From contig NZ_CP035758.1 of NCBI RefSeq assembly GCF_004208415.1, positions 5,022,001 through 5,086,000 on the forward strand: a DNA stretch of 64,000 nt, given 5' to 3'. Positions 51,811-61,423 of the stretch are shown piece by piece. Positions within the stretch are counted from its first letter, which is position 1, and every line of letters starts with the position of its first letter. This stretch comes from Ktedonosporobacter rubrisoli (lineage in GTDB: Bacteria > Chloroflexota > Ktedonobacteria > Ktedonobacterales > Ktedonobacteraceae). The notes beneath the pieces are model-generated. The model had not been told where the DNA came from and did no database searches. It saw nothing but the letters and a program-made list of their open reading frames with translations. Both the position numbers and the translations under genes were made by a program.

Positions 51811-51849
51811 TCGACACGCCCACCTTCACCTCAGCAATGGGCGTGTCGA
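51811..51849 (+). terminator. Stem-loop after the desulfurase-like gene
   Basis: TCGACACGCCCA (51811-51822) and TGGGCGTGTCGA (51838-51849) give a perfect 12-bp stem with a 15-base loop. No T-run follows, so termination is plausible but not typical. Confidence 0.5.
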
Positions 51850-52022
51850 TATCAGGTGACGTTCCTCCACTCTTAGCGCCATGGACTTTCGGCAAAAAGC
51901 CTGCAGGCCCATCACTAACATTCCATCACTTCCTGACTACACTCCTGGCCCCAGTTCGGATATACTAAAGCCAGTGCTAGCAAAGCCAGGGATGTTTTAG
52001 AAAAGCGAGCAGGACAGAAAGT

Positions 52023-53231
52023 ATGGAAATTTTTTCCGCGCGCGGCAGAAGAGAATACATTTGGAGGAAAAGACGAATCCCGCATCTTTTATTCTGCGGC
52101 CTTCTCCTTGCAGGTTGGTGGCTTTTTATCCCCACGGCGCATGCAGATGGTGGAGCGCCCAATCTTGCCTATATTTCAGGCACGCCGGCTGGCGTCAGCG
52201 TAATTGACGTCATGCAGCGACGCGTTAGCAGAACGCTTGCGGTGACTGGAGATCCACATACCATTCTGCTCAGCTTTGACGGAAAATATCTCTATACAAG
52301 TCAGCCAGCTCAGGAACGCGTCTCCGTGCTCGAAGCTGCCAGTGGCAAGGCCCATTGTTCAGCGGCTATCCCCGGCAAGCCCTCTTTGCTGGCTTTATCG
52401 CCACAGGGCGAGGCGCTCTATACGGCTGGCAATGGCGATACGCAGGTGCGCGCGCTCAATCCTATGACCTGCGCCATCGAGCATAGCTTCCCCATTGCCG
52501 GCCCGGTCTACGGTCTGGCTACCTCCTTGATGGGCGGCGCCTTCCCCGAGCATATCGGCCTCTACCAGCTCTGGGTTGCCACGACTGACAAGCTTATCGT
52601 GCTAGATACCGATGGTAAACAATTAGCCAGCTTCGCCTTGCCAGCCGGCCCGGCCTATCTCTGTATTCCACCCGGTACAGTAGCTTACGCCACAACGCGC
52701 CAGGGCACAGTTGTCGCCGTCGACCTCGCCACGCGCAAGGTCACGCCACCCTTGCTAGCTAACGGCACCTTCGGGCCAATGGACTACAACGCCAATACTG
52801 GTGAGATCTATGTGCCTGATATGCAACATCACCAGGTCCAGGTGCTCAGCCCTCTAACACCAGGGACAACTAATCCAAAGGGCAAGATAAGCCGCACAAT
52901 TAGCCTGGATGGCATCCCAACCACGGTGGCAATAACAAATGATGGGCAGCTTGGCTTTATCGCTTTAGAAGATGGGCGCGTGGTGATGCTGGATATTCCG
53001 GGCAGACAGATCGTAACAACTATACGCGTAGAAGGGCAGCCGCACTTTATCATCACGGGCCTCTACCCTCCCACGCCCGCTGCTTCTCCTCCAGTCCAGC
53101 AACCGGTTGGTCCAACCCGGCCCGCCTGGCAAACAGGGCTACTGATAGTATTTCTGATAGCCTTCTTTCTTGCGCTGCTTGGCCTGGTAATCATTCTGGT
53201 TCGCTGGTGGAGAAGCAAGCAAAAAGCGTAA
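52023..53231 (+). CDS. Secreted, membrane-anchored beta-propeller (YVTN-type) protein
   Basis: A 402-residue protein with an N-terminal signal helix (PHLLFCGLLLAGWWLFIPTAHA), a repeated beta-propeller body (~45-345) with blades such as GVSVIDVMQRRVSRTLAV and GRVVMLDIPGRQIVTTIRVE, and a C-terminal membrane helix (TGLLIVFLIAFFLALLGLVII) followed by basic residues. The propeller should lie outside the cell. Such proteins often bind partners or metal-related substrates; no specific role can be read. It converges with the cobalt-transport operon, five bases away from cbiO. Confidence 0.7.
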   Translation: MEIFSARGRREYIWRKRRIPHLLFCGLLLAGWWLFIPTAHADGGAPNLAYISGTPAGVSVIDVMQRRVSRTLAVTGDPHTILLSFDGKYLYTSQPAQERVSVLEAASGKAHCSAAIPGKPSLLALSPQGEALYTAGNGDTQVRALNPMTCAIEHSFPIAGPVYGLATSLMGGAFPEHIGLYQLWVATTDKLIVLDTDGKQLASFALPAGPAYLCIPPGTVAYATTRQGTVVAVDLATRKVTPPLLANGTFGPMDYNANTGEIYVPDMQHHQVQVLSPLTPGTTNPKGKISRTISLDGIPTTVAITNDGQLGFIALEDGRVVMLDIPGRQIVTTIRVEGQPHFIITGLYPPTPAASPPVQQPVGPTRPAWQTGLLIVFLIAFFLALLGLVIILVRWWRSKQKA

Positions 53232-53236
53232 GCTCA

Positions 53237-54061
53237 CTAGCGCTCAGGGGCAAAGGGTTCAAGCTCCTGCTCGCGCGGCAAACCAAATTGATGGAGTTGG
53301 GCGTGAATCAGGTTTGCCCGAATCAACAAATCGCGATCACGCAAGATCTGCGCCGGAGTTCCATCGGCCAGAATGCGTCGCTCTTCACCAATTACAACTA
53401 CGCGTTTAGCGATGATAGGGACAATTTCCAGCTCATGGGTTGTGGTTATAATGGTCTTGCCCGCCTGACCCAGCAAGCGAATCAGGTTGACAAGCACCCA
53501 TTTGGTACGCGGATCGAGCGAGGCAGTTGGCTCATCCAGTAGAATAACCTCCGGATGTAGCGAGAGCACCGAGGCAATCGCCGCCCGCTTTTTCTCGCCG
53601 CCCGATAATTCGAATGGAGCGCGCCGGGCCAGATGGAGGATCTCCATTTGTTCAAGAGCCTCTTTACAGCGGGCTTCTACTTCCTGCTGGCTCAAACCCA
53701 ACTGCAACGGACCAAAGGCCACATCATCAAAGACCGTGGCACTAAACAGCTGCACATCCGGGTCCTGAAAGACCAGCCCCACCTCTTGATGGAAACCAAA
53801 TGCTCCCTCGCCCGAAGCCACAGCTTTGATATCGCGTCCCAGAACGCGCATCGTCCCTTCCGTTGGCGCGTAGATCCCATCCAGCAACTTGAGCAGCGTC
53901 GATTTACCGCTTCCATTCGCCCCAAGCAGGACTACTTGTTCGCCCCGATAAACATCAAGATCGATTCCATCCAGCGCAACCTGTCGCCCATTGTAGAGAT
54001 AGCGTACATTACGTAAATGGAAAACAGGCTGCTCGGCAGGAGCAGGAATATTCTCAGTCAT
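53237..54061 (-). CDS. cbiO: Cobalt/nickel ECF transporter ATPase (CbiO/EcfA)
   Basis: A 274-residue ABC ATPase: Walker A GANGSGKSTLLKLLDG (~40-55), Q-loop VFQDPDVQLFS, signature LSGGEKKRAAIASVL and Walker B EVILLDEPTASLDP, then the His of TTTHELEIV. It powers uptake through CbiQ. The ATG at 54061 is chosen because GGAAGGTAGG precedes it and the ATPase domain starts there; the frame is open to 54244. It is the last gene of the cbiM-cbiQ-cbiO operon. Confidence 0.9.
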   Translation of the reverse strand: MTENIPAPAEQPVFHLRNVRYLYNGRQVALDGIDLDVYRGEQVVLLGANGSGKSTLLKLLDGIYAPTEGTMRVLGRDIKAVASGEGAFGFHQEVGLVFQDPDVQLFSATVFDDVAFGPLQLGLSQQEVEARCKEALEQMEILHLARRAPFELSGGEKKRAAIASVLSLHPEVILLDEPTASLDPRTKWVLVNLIRLLGQAGKTIITTTHELEIVPIIAKRVVVIGEERRILADGTPAQILRDRDLLIRANLIHAQLHQFGLPREQELEPFAPER

Positions 54062-54153
54062 TTTACCTACCTTCCCTTTGCAGTCTCCCAAACGAAAGCG
54101 GGATTGCGCAAGGCCTCTTATCCAGTTCCAACAGTCGTTGCGGCCGACCCGCT

Positions 54154-55041
54154 TTATAAGGGGAGGCCGAGAACGGTCAGATGCATTTGCATCAACAAAA
54201 ATAGTCCAAGGGCCAGGCAGACGGCGCCGATCAGCGCACGCCAATCAGCGGCAGTCATCCGATACGTATTATAGGTATAGACTGATCCCTTGAAGCCGCG
54301 AGCCGCCATAGCCGCGTATACCTCGTTGCTCATCTTAAACGAGCGGTTCATCAGGCTGCCAATAGAGCCGCTAATCCAGCGGCGCTGCTCATGTCCACTG
54401 GTCCAACCCACGGTACGGCTTTTACGCGCCTCAAACATCCCATTGGCCATATGCAGGAACAAGAATATATAGCGGTATGTCATCGACAACAACAGAATGA
54501 AGACCTGCGGGACGCGCAAAGCCTGCAAGCTCTTCAAGATATCGGCCCACGGCGTTGACACAATCAGCAGCACAGCCAGCGAGACCGAAACTCCCACGCG
54601 GGCCACAAAAGTTGCAGCATTGAGCAGGCTCCCCCACGAGGGCCCGATATGCAGCGAGCCGAGCGTTAGTTCGAATAGATGTGGAGCAGGTCCCAGGAAG
54701 ATTGAAGGGATAATTACAACCCCGGCAAAGAAAGGGATACCGACCCAAACCCGGCGCACAAAGAAATCAAAGGGTATCTGGCTGCGCCTGGCAATCCATA
54801 ATAGTATCAGGTAAAGGAACAGCAAGATGAGCAGCGAGTTGGCTAAGCTGGCGGCCAGGACAGTTACCAGAAACATACCAAGCTTCGCACGCGGATCAAT
54901 ACCCTGGAGCCACCCGTTTTTACGGGTATGCTCCTCAGTAAAGACAGCCTGCTCAATCGCGCCAGAGATCCCGGAGAGCGTTTGCCCAATCCAGCCCCAC
55001 TGTTTCTTATGCTCATTCGCATCGTCTTTGCGCAGCTCCAT
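54154..55041 (-). CDS. cbiQ: Cobalt/nickel ECF transporter membrane protein (CbiQ/EcfT)
   Basis: A 295-residue membrane protein of the CbiQ family: DPRAKLGMFLVTVLAASLAN, LLIVSTPWADILKSLQAL, FILLLSMTYRYIFLFLHMAN, FEARKSRTVG and the second coupling motif MAARGFKGSVYT. The two Ala-Arg-x-Ser/Gly-type cytoplasmic motifs contact the ATPase. Its ATG overlaps the TAA of cbiM by one base, so the two are translationally coupled. The N-terminal ~30 residues are extra. Confidence 0.88.
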   Translation of the reverse strand: MELRKDDANEHKKQWGWIGQTLSGISGAIEQAVFTEEHTRKNGWLQGIDPRAKLGMFLVTVLAASLANSLLILLFLYLILLWIARRSQIPFDFFVRRVWVGIPFFAGVVIIPSIFLGPAPHLFELTLGSLHIGPSWGSLLNAATFVARVGVSVSLAVLLIVSTPWADILKSLQALRVPQVFILLLSMTYRYIFLFLHMANGMFEARKSRTVGWTSGHEQRRWISGSIGSLMNRSFKMSNEVYAAMAARGFKGSVYTYNTYRMTAADWRALIGAVCLALGLFLLMQMHLTVLGLPL

Positions 55042-56342
55042 TAAACCGACCTTTCTGCCGTCCCTTCGGGTGGCGTCAGTTGCTCTGATTTCGCTCCAGG
55101 CCTACGCAGCAGGGCAGATCCACCTAAAACTACGAGGCCGATCAATAATATCCCAACAATACCTGAGATTTCATAGCCAATCGCTGTATGCCAAAGGGGA
55201 GCATTGGCCCCCGCAAAGAATGGTAAAGGAATATTATAGCCAGCCAGCGGTGCGCTAAAAATGCTGGATAGCTGCTGTAAGCCGTGCGGCACATAGCCAA
55301 AGGCTGCTTGCACGTCCTCTGGGCTACCTTCTCCAAAGGCAAAGCCTGGGGCAATGAGGCCCAGCGGCGCAATAATCGCGATGGCGACAAACGCGGTTCC
55401 GACCTTACGTAGGCGCGCAGGCAACAAGAACCAGGCCAGCGGAACAAGTACTACCGCGATAAGCAAGGTAATCCCAAGCATGACCGCTACGTCTGCCCAG
55501 TTTACCTGCGACCAATCAGCGCCAAAGAGATGGGCAATATTGCCGCCGCCAGTAATCAGGCCGGCAATAAATAGCACAACCACTGCCAACAAGATGCCCA
55601 GGCTGAAGATTTGCCAGAGCGGCATGCGTTGCGTCTGCCCCTCAGGAACCTCTTCGCCGCCGATGAGCTGGTATAACGAAGTAAGCAGATGGGGATGATT
55701 CTTCTGGATATAGGCCACCCCGAGAGCAGTTACCAGTGCCTCAACAAGCGAAGCTCCCAGCATATGCGAGATCAGCATAGCAGGAATAGAGATACTGAGT
55801 GGATACGGACTGTAGAGAGGCCTGCCTCCCTGACTGAACAGCAGTGGCTGTAAGCCAAGCTCAAGGCCGACAGCCAGTGCCGCCGCCGTAATCCCTACAT
55901 ATGCGCCAATACCGGCAGCCCAGACGCGCCGGGTCGAGAGCAACGGAGCATTACCAGCTATCAATTTATAGCAATAAAACCCGACAAATGGCAATATAAT
56001 ACCCATATTCAGGCAATTCGTAAAAATAGCAAGAACTCCACCATCACCAAAAAAGAGAGCCTGGATAATCAGCGCCGTACTTACGCCTATCACAGCCGCC
56101 CAGGGGCCGAGGATGATCGCCGCAAGCGTTCCTCCCACAGCATGTGCAGTTGTTCCACCAGGCACAGGTACGTTGAACATCATAATGGTAAAAGCAAAAG
56201 CCGCGAAGATTGCCAGTAACGGAATAGTTCGATTATTCAAGATCGACCTTACTTTTTTGGCGGCAATTGCCCAGGCAGGCACGGTAATAATACCTGTCCC
56301 CACTGAAAATATTGGGCTGAGGTAGCCATCCGGGATGTGCAT
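55041..56342 (-). CDS. cbiM: Cobalt/nickel ECF transporter substrate protein (CbiM) with C-terminal PDGLE/CbiN-like domain
   Basis: A 433-residue protein. It begins with MHIPDGYLSP, where the His near the N-terminus binds the metal, then VPVPGGTTAHAVGGTLAAI and FFGDGGVLAIFTNCLNMGII, the CbiM/NikM core (~1-215). The C-terminal part (~230-420) has two or three helices and the PLGLIAPGFAFGEGSPED segment typical of the PDGLE domain that replaces CbiN. It chooses the metal (Co or Ni). No cobalamin riboswitch was recognised upstream; a palindrome at 56444-56463 may be a metal-regulator site. Confidence 0.88.
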   Translation of the reverse strand: MHIPDGYLSPIFSVGTGIITVPAWAIAAKKVRSILNNRTIPLLAIFAAFAFTIMMFNVPVPGGTTAHAVGGTLAAIILGPWAAVIGVSTALIIQALFFGDGGVLAIFTNCLNMGIILPFVGFYCYKLIAGNAPLLSTRRVWAAGIGAYVGITAAALAVGLELGLQPLLFSQGGRPLYSPYPLSISIPAMLISHMLGASLVEALVTALGVAYIQKNHPHLLTSLYQLIGGEEVPEGQTQRMPLWQIFSLGILLAVVVLFIAGLITGGGNIAHLFGADWSQVNWADVAVMLGITLLIAVVLVPLAWFLLPARLRKVGTAFVAIAIIAPLGLIAPGFAFGEGSPEDVQAAFGYVPHGLQQLSSIFSAPLAGYNIPLPFFAGANAPLWHTAIGYEISGIVGILLIGLVVLGGSALLRRPGAKSEQLTPPEGTAERSV

Positions 56343-56443
56343 TCTTAAGAGCCTCCATTACGCCATCAAAATAGCGCTTCTATACATGCGTCAATCTTAT
56401 CAACAGATTGCCTCTGTATTTACTCCCTATACATATATACCAC

Positions 56444-56463
56444 AAATTCGCTCTTGCGAATTT
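56444..56463. promoter_or_regulatory. Perfect inverted repeat upstream of cbiM
   Basis: AAATTCGC-TCTT-GCGAATTT lies about 100 bases upstream of the cbiM ATG. It is a candidate operator for a metal-responsive regulator. A second, weaker hairpin (CAATCT/AGATTG, 56392-56410) lies in the leader. The region 56464-56752 holds no gene. Confidence 0.5.
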
Positions 56464-56752
56464 TTCTCGTTTGCTAATTTTTTGCAAAAAGCCAAAGCTG
56501 AGGCGCTTCTAGTCGCCATCAGCATATGCCTTACAGAAATTCCTCCCAGAAATAGGGATTCATCCTAATAGACACGAGATAAGCCTTAACGTATGCTGTT
56601 ATAAGGTTCTTCTTTTTGGAGAGGGGCAAAAGGGATAACCTCTTCAGATATTTCGGGTCCCTCTGCTTAAAGAGAAGCTGTACGCAAATATAGGCAGACG
56701 CAATAAATCAGTTATTATAAAACAGAACATCACCACGACACGAGGAGAGATT

Positions 56753-57466
56753 ATGAAACGAGTTATCCCTATAGGGCTCGTAGCCCTGGTAGCGGCCTTG
56801 CTCGCCACATTCTTTACAGTACTACCAGCCTCGGCGCACGAGGTACGTAACGTTGGTAAATACACATTTGTCGTCGGCTTTCTAAACGAGCCGGCTTATG
56901 CGAACCTGCAAAACAGCATTGATCTCACTATTTGTCAGGGCAAAGAATGCACTTATACCGTCAAAGATGGCTCGCGCGTCGTCGCTAATCCCGTCAACGA
57001 CGCAGACAAGACCCTCAAGGCTGAAGTCTCAATTGGCGCATCTGCGCCCTTAAATCTACCGCTGGCGCCGCGCTGGGCCAACCCAGGTAAGTATGCCTCA
57101 TACTTCATTCCCACAAAGACCGGGGCATATACATTCCATATCTCTGGCACACTAAACGGTGATAAAATTGATGAAAAGTTCACCAGTGGGCCCAATACCT
57201 TTGGCGAGGTAGAAGCGATTACAAGCTATCCATCCGCTACTGCTTCCGGCCAGAATCAGAGCGGCGCAGATACAGCAGCCCTGCAGAGTCAGATCAAAGA
57301 GGCAAGAGATAGTGCCTCCAGCGCAACAACATTTGGTATCATAGGTATTGTGGTTGGAGCTCTTGGTCTGCTGGCAGCCGGATTTGCCCTGACGCGCAAG
57401 CCACAGGCGCAAGCCGCAAGCGAGAAGGCAGCTCAGAAAGATACGGCTGATAGTCTACGTGGATAA
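56753..57466 (+). CDS. Secreted, membrane-anchored protein beside the CopC-CopD gene
   Basis: A 237-residue protein with a signal peptide (IGLVALVAALLATFFTVLPASAHE), an extracellular all-beta domain (~28-155; VGKYTFVVGFLNEPAYANLQ, GKYASYFIPTKTGAYTFHIS) and a C-terminal membrane helix (FGIIGIVVGALGLLAAGFAL). Mature protein begins near His-Glu, which is reminiscent of copper-binding CopC-like proteins that begin with His, but the fold is not the same with certainty. The next gene is CopC-CopD, so a role in copper handling outside the membrane is likely by context. Confidence 0.65.
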   Translation: MKRVIPIGLVALVAALLATFFTVLPASAHEVRNVGKYTFVVGFLNEPAYANLQNSIDLTICQGKECTYTVKDGSRVVANPVNDADKTLKAEVSIGASAPLNLPLAPRWANPGKYASYFIPTKTGAYTFHISGTLNGDKIDEKFTSGPNTFGEVEAITSYPSATASGQNQSGADTAALQSQIKEARDSASSATTFGIIGIVVGALGLLAAGFALTRKPQAQAASEKAAQKDTADSLRG

Positions 57467-57504
57467 ACACACGTAGTTAAGAGCTCACGGCCTCTATATC
57501 CTCG

Positions 57505-57528
57505 GGGTAGATCAACACTGATCTACCC
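57505..57528 (+). terminator. Rho-independent terminator
   Basis: GGGTAGATCA (57505-57514) and TGATCTACCC (57519-57528) form a 10-bp stem with loop ACAC, followed by TTGTCCCATTTT. It separates the secreted protein from the CopC-CopD gene. Confidence 0.75.
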
Positions 57529-57686
57529 TTGTCCCATTTTCATGCCAACACGGCTCGCCAGTTCCAGGGTTCGTGAGCAGAGCGATAATCGGCAGCACTG
57601 CCCTCCTGGCTGAGGAGTTGATTATCCGTAATATTTGCAAGGATAAAAAGTTGCCACAGGGAGAAAAGAAAAGAACAGGAACAGCC

Positions 57687-59564
57687 ATGCTTGCCTTAAA
57701 GCGTTTCCCTCTCAGGAGAGGTTTTAAATTATTGCTTCCCTTTTGTATTGCGCTAGGCATATTGCTACTTGTCCCGCTCACAGCTTATGCCCATGCCCAA
57801 TACTTGCGTAGCAATCCTGCCGCCAATGCTCGTCTAGAAAGCGGCAAACCACCGACTACGGTTCAGGTCTGGTTCTCAGAGCAAATAGACCCCAGTTTCA
57901 GCAAACTTGAAGTCTTTAACAAGGATCGTCAACGCGTCGATGCCGGCGATAGCCATATCGCCCCCAATGATACATACTCGCTGATCATCTCCATGCGACC
58001 CGGCTTGCCAGATGGCCCCTATACTGTTGTTTTTCGCAACGTCTCAGCTGAGGATGGGCATGAGGTTCAGGGCAGCTTTAGCTTTGTGGTTGGTGGCGGG
58101 CCTCTTCCTGCCGCTAACGCGGATCTACTCGGCGCAGAGCAAACAGCTAACGACAACTTCAACATCTGGAGCATTCTGGTCCGCTGGCTCAATTATCTTG
58201 GTATGGCCGGTTTGGTCGGCTGCATCGCCTTTTTCTTCTTTGTCTGGCGGCCTGCGGCTGGCCAGTTAGATGAGTTTGTCGGGGCAACAGAACTAGAGAA
58301 GGCTCGCCAGGGTGTAGGGGCCCGGATGCAAGCAATTGCCCTCTGGAGCCTGATTACCCTCGCTGTTGGCTGGCTGGCCTTCCTGATCTATCAGGCCAGT
58401 ATTGCAGGCGGAAGCGCCCCCTGGGAAATCTTCAGCAATGGAGCGCTCAGCGCCTTACTCTTTAAGAGCCGCTTCGGGACTGTCTGGTTAGTACGCCTGG
58501 CCCTGATCATCATTGCCAGCCTGATGCTCTGGCTCTCCTGGACAACTAACCATGCAGATAAAAAGCCAGGTGCGTCAGCGCGCCAATGGTTGCTCCTCTT
58601 TCCTGGCATCGCTATTATGCTCACCACCTCGCTAAATGCGCATGCGGCCGCTAACAAATTAGCCTGGCTACTGGTACCAGCCGACTCCCTGCACCTGGTC
58701 GGAACAAGCTTCTGGATCGGGGGAGTGCTCATGCTGGTGCTGGCTCTGCCTCTAGCTATACGCGCATTAGTGCCTGGCACAGGCGATCGCACGCGCCTCC
58801 TGGCCGTTCTTATCCCACGCTTCTCAACCATAGCCATTATCAGCGTGGCCATACTAGTGCTCACCGGCCTGCTTCAGGCATTTATTCATCTTGGCACGCT
58901 TGATGCGCTCTTCACCAGTAGCTATGGCCAGGCCTTGTGCATCAAGCTCGTTCTCTTTATCGTACTGCTTGGCCTGGGAGCCTTTAATCTGCTCAAGATT
59001 AGCCCACGCATGAGCGATTTTGCCCAGAGCAGCGACGAGGAGGTGGGGGCCAGTTCATTTGCCGCCGGTGCCTTGCAACGCACCTTCCAGCGCTCGGTCA
59101 GGATAGAGTTAGGAGTGATGATAGCCTTGCTCATCGTCGTTGGTGGACTCACCAGTCTGGGACCACCCCAGGTCAATGCCGGGCAGGCCCCTCAATCCTC
59201 ATCGGCTTCTGGCGGACCTCTCACCCATCAGGGCCAGGCCGGCGATATTAGCTATCGCATAGCGATTAATCCCGGCAAGATAGGCTATAACACGTTTGAG
59301 CTTGAGCTTAAGGACAAAAACGGTAAGCCCGTCAAGCAGACCGACGCCGTTATCGCCCGCTTCTTGATGCTTGATATGGATATGGGCGTACAGGAAGTAG
59401 ATTTCAAGCCAATCGCCAATAAGCCGGGATACTATAGCGCGACAGATAGCGTCCTGAGCATGGCCGGCGACTGGCAAATCTCTGTTCTGGTGCGCCGCAC
59501 AGGTTTCGATGATGTGAAAGACTCATTTCAGTTGAAATTGCAGGCGCCTGGCTATAGCAGTTAA
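57687..59564 (+). CDS. CopC-CopD fusion (copper resistance/uptake) with C-terminal YtkA-like domain
   Basis: A 625-residue protein. After the signal peptide, a CopC domain begins with the mature HAQYLRSNPAANARLESG (first His is a typical copper ligand) and has EDGHEVQGSFSFVV. A CopD domain with about eight helices follows (~150-480; LHLVGTSFWIGGVLML, LLAVLIPRFSTIAIISVAIL). The C-terminal ~130 residues form an extra beta domain like YtkA (GKIGYNTFELELKDKNGKPV). CopC-CopD moves copper through the membrane. The ATG at 57687 is used because AGGAAC precedes it and the signal peptide starts there. Confidence 0.85.
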   Translation: MLALKRFPLRRGFKLLLPFCIALGILLLVPLTAYAHAQYLRSNPAANARLESGKPPTTVQVWFSEQIDPSFSKLEVFNKDRQRVDAGDSHIAPNDTYSLIISMRPGLPDGPYTVVFRNVSAEDGHEVQGSFSFVVGGGPLPAANADLLGAEQTANDNFNIWSILVRWLNYLGMAGLVGCIAFFFFVWRPAAGQLDEFVGATELEKARQGVGARMQAIALWSLITLAVGWLAFLIYQASIAGGSAPWEIFSNGALSALLFKSRFGTVWLVRLALIIIASLMLWLSWTTNHADKKPGASARQWLLLFPGIAIMLTTSLNAHAAANKLAWLLVPADSLHLVGTSFWIGGVLMLVLALPLAIRALVPGTGDRTRLLAVLIPRFSTIAIISVAILVLTGLLQAFIHLGTLDALFTSSYGQALCIKLVLFIVLLGLGAFNLLKISPRMSDFAQSSDEEVGASSFAAGALQRTFQRSVRIELGVMIALLIVVGGLTSLGPPQVNAGQAPQSSSASGGPLTHQGQAGDISYRIAINPGKIGYNTFELELKDKNGKPVKQTDAVIARFLMLDMDMGVQEVDFKPIANKPGYYSATDSVLSMAGDWQISVLVRRTGFDDVKDSFQLKLQAPGYSS

Positions 59565-59603
59565 GCGTAGATCAAAGCGAGGAGCAACTTCCCGCATAAA
59601 GCA

Positions 59604-59646
59604 AAGAGAAGGAGCAGCGGTAGCAATGCTAGCTGTCCCTTCTCTT
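59604..59646. terminator. Bidirectional terminator hairpin
   Basis: AAGAGAAGG (59604-59612) pairs with CCTTCTCTT (59638-59646), with inner CAGC/GCTG and TAGC/GCTA pairs, between the convergent CopC-CopD and solute-binding genes. Confidence 0.65.
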
Positions 59647-59662
59647 ATACAGTTATGCCAGT

Positions 59663-61423
59663 CTAGGAGACGGTGGCATTCACGCAAGGTGTATCGGTCG
59701 AGATGTAGATCTTGCCCCAGTCCTCGGGCGGAGTATTCTGGCTGGCATTATCAATGACATTCTGCACACAGGGCTTGCGCAGCACCGTGTATATCTGCTG
59801 TTCAACCGGTATCCAAGCCACCTCATTGACCAGTTCCTGCTCGATCTTATTGTACTCAGCCATACGAGCAGTCGGATCTTGCATGACATCAGCCTGCTCC
59901 AAGCGCTTCTGCAAGGCCTGCTGCGCGGCCGCATCAGGGCCTTTGTTCTGGCCAAAGTTCATGCCGTTCTGGGCCACCCCCGCATCAAACTGCAAGGTCG
60001 TCCAGTCCTGGGGATCGGGATAGTCAGCGATCCAAGCCGGGCCAGAGTAGAACTGCAAAGGATTATTGGCCCCCGAGGTCTCGTCATTAATTAGTTTATT
60101 AAAGTCAATATCATCAGTCTTGACGGAGATACCCAGGACTTGCTGCCACATCTGCTGCAAGGCAGCAGCCTCATCCCTGGCCGCTTGAACGCCACCGCTG
60201 GAATAGGTAAGGGTAATCGGAGGAAGGTCCTTGACACTGTTATAGCCATCTTCTTTGAGCCCTTGCTCAAGCAACTGCTTGGCCTGGGCCGGATCGCCCG
60301 CCGTGCCTTTCACACCCGCCGGTCCGGTCAGGTCAGGATTATAGCCGGGCTGTCCTTGAGGCACGATATGGTTGGTGGCAATATACGAACCCTTCCAGAT
60401 ATTCTGGACGATCAAATCCTTGTTGATGGCCAGAGCAAAAGCCTGACGGATCTTGATATTATCGAAGGGCTTCTGATTATAGTTCATCGCATAGTAGTTG
60501 ATCGCCAGGATTGGCGTCTGATGATAATCAGGGCGACTCTTATCTTGCTGCAGGTTCACGAGCGGAATGGAAGCATTATCAAGACGATCAATCAGATAAT
60601 CTTTACGCGTCGTATCCTTCTCTTTATAGAAGGGCATAATGATTTCTTTAAGCTGTGGCTTGGCACCATAATAGTTCTCATTGGGAACAATAACCATCTG
60701 CTTGGTATGATCGTAGCTCTTGACCTTGAACGGGCCAGAGGCACCGCCCTCGGTCAGGTGATCAATCCATTTCCCGGTATATTCGCCATACTTCTGGAGC
60801 AGGCTCTTCTCAACAACCAGGCCAGTTGTGTAGGATAGAGCATCAAGGAAGAAGGCCACTGGCTTGTTCAGCTTAATGGTGATGGTGTTGTCGTCTGGCA
60901 CAACCAGGCTATCACCGATGATGGTCTTGATCTTACCGCTGTTCAGCTTGTCAGCGTCCTTGATATACTGCAAATAGTAGGGACCCGTTGGCGACTTCAT
61001 GGCGGGCTGCAGAGTACGATCAATCGAGTAAGCCACATCATGAGCCGTCATCGGCGTGCCATCGCTAAATTTGAGATTGGGCTTGAGATGGAAGGTATAG
61101 CTAAGGCCATCGCTAGCTCTATCCCAGGATTTAGCCATCTGCGGTTGCACATTAAGCTTGTCATCAAGCGCTACCAATCCGGTAAATATCCGGCTGGCCG
61201 GCATGTTTGAATAAATATCGGTAATCTTAGCAGGATCTAGCGTGTTAAAGTCAGAGTTACCTGCCCCTGGGGCAGCATCGATATAGACCTGCTTATTATC
61301 TGGCGCCTTGGTGTGAGACCCTTGCGCTGGCGCCGTTGTTGCACTATTGCCACCGCCGCAGGCAACGACGAGCATTGCCAGCAAACAAAAGATGGGCAAT
61401 AACAACTTACGTCCGGATTCCAT
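59663..61423 (-). CDS. ABC-transporter solute-binding lipoprotein, family 5 (copy A)
   Basis: A 586-residue lipoprotein with a lipobox (LLAMLVVACGGG, Cys ~21) and the SBP_bac_5 fold: LKPNLKFSDGTPMTAHDVAY, PDYHQTPILAINYYAMNYNQ, IRQAFALAINKDLIVQNIW, GPAWIADYPDPQDWT. It should capture a peptide or similar solute at the outer face of the membrane. The ATG at 61423 has AGGAG six bases before it; another ATG two codons upstream overlaps this site. No permease or ATPase genes are in the window. It is a close paralogue of the gene upstream. Confidence 0.88.
   Translation of the reverse strand: MESGRKLLLPIFCLLAMLVVACGGGNSATTAPAQGSHTKAPDNKQVYIDAAPGAGNSDFNTLDPAKITDIYSNMPASRIFTGLVALDDKLNVQPQMAKSWDRASDGLSYTFHLKPNLKFSDGTPMTAHDVAYSIDRTLQPAMKSPTGPYYLQYIKDADKLNSGKIKTIIGDSLVVPDDNTITIKLNKPVAFFLDALSYTTGLVVEKSLLQKYGEYTGKWIDHLTEGGASGPFKVKSYDHTKQMVIVPNENYYGAKPQLKEIIMPFYKEKDTTRKDYLIDRLDNASIPLVNLQQDKSRPDYHQTPILAINYYAMNYNQKPFDNIKIRQAFALAINKDLIVQNIWKGSYIATNHIVPQGQPGYNPDLTGPAGVKGTAGDPAQAKQLLEQGLKEDGYNSVKDLPPITLTYSSGGVQAARDEAAALQQMWQQVLGISVKTDDIDFNKLINDETSGANNPLQFYSGPAWIADYPDPQDWTTLQFDAGVAQNGMNFGQNKGPDAAAQQALQKRLEQADVMQDPTARMAEYNKIEQELVNEVAWIPVEQQIYTVLRKPCVQNVIDNASQNTPPEDWGKIYISTDTPCVNATVS

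Noticed and set aside
56343-56752. Cobalamin or nickel riboswitch, or NikR site, upstream of cbiM
   Set aside because: No B12-box or GTATGA/TCATAC pair was found; only a simple palindrome is present.
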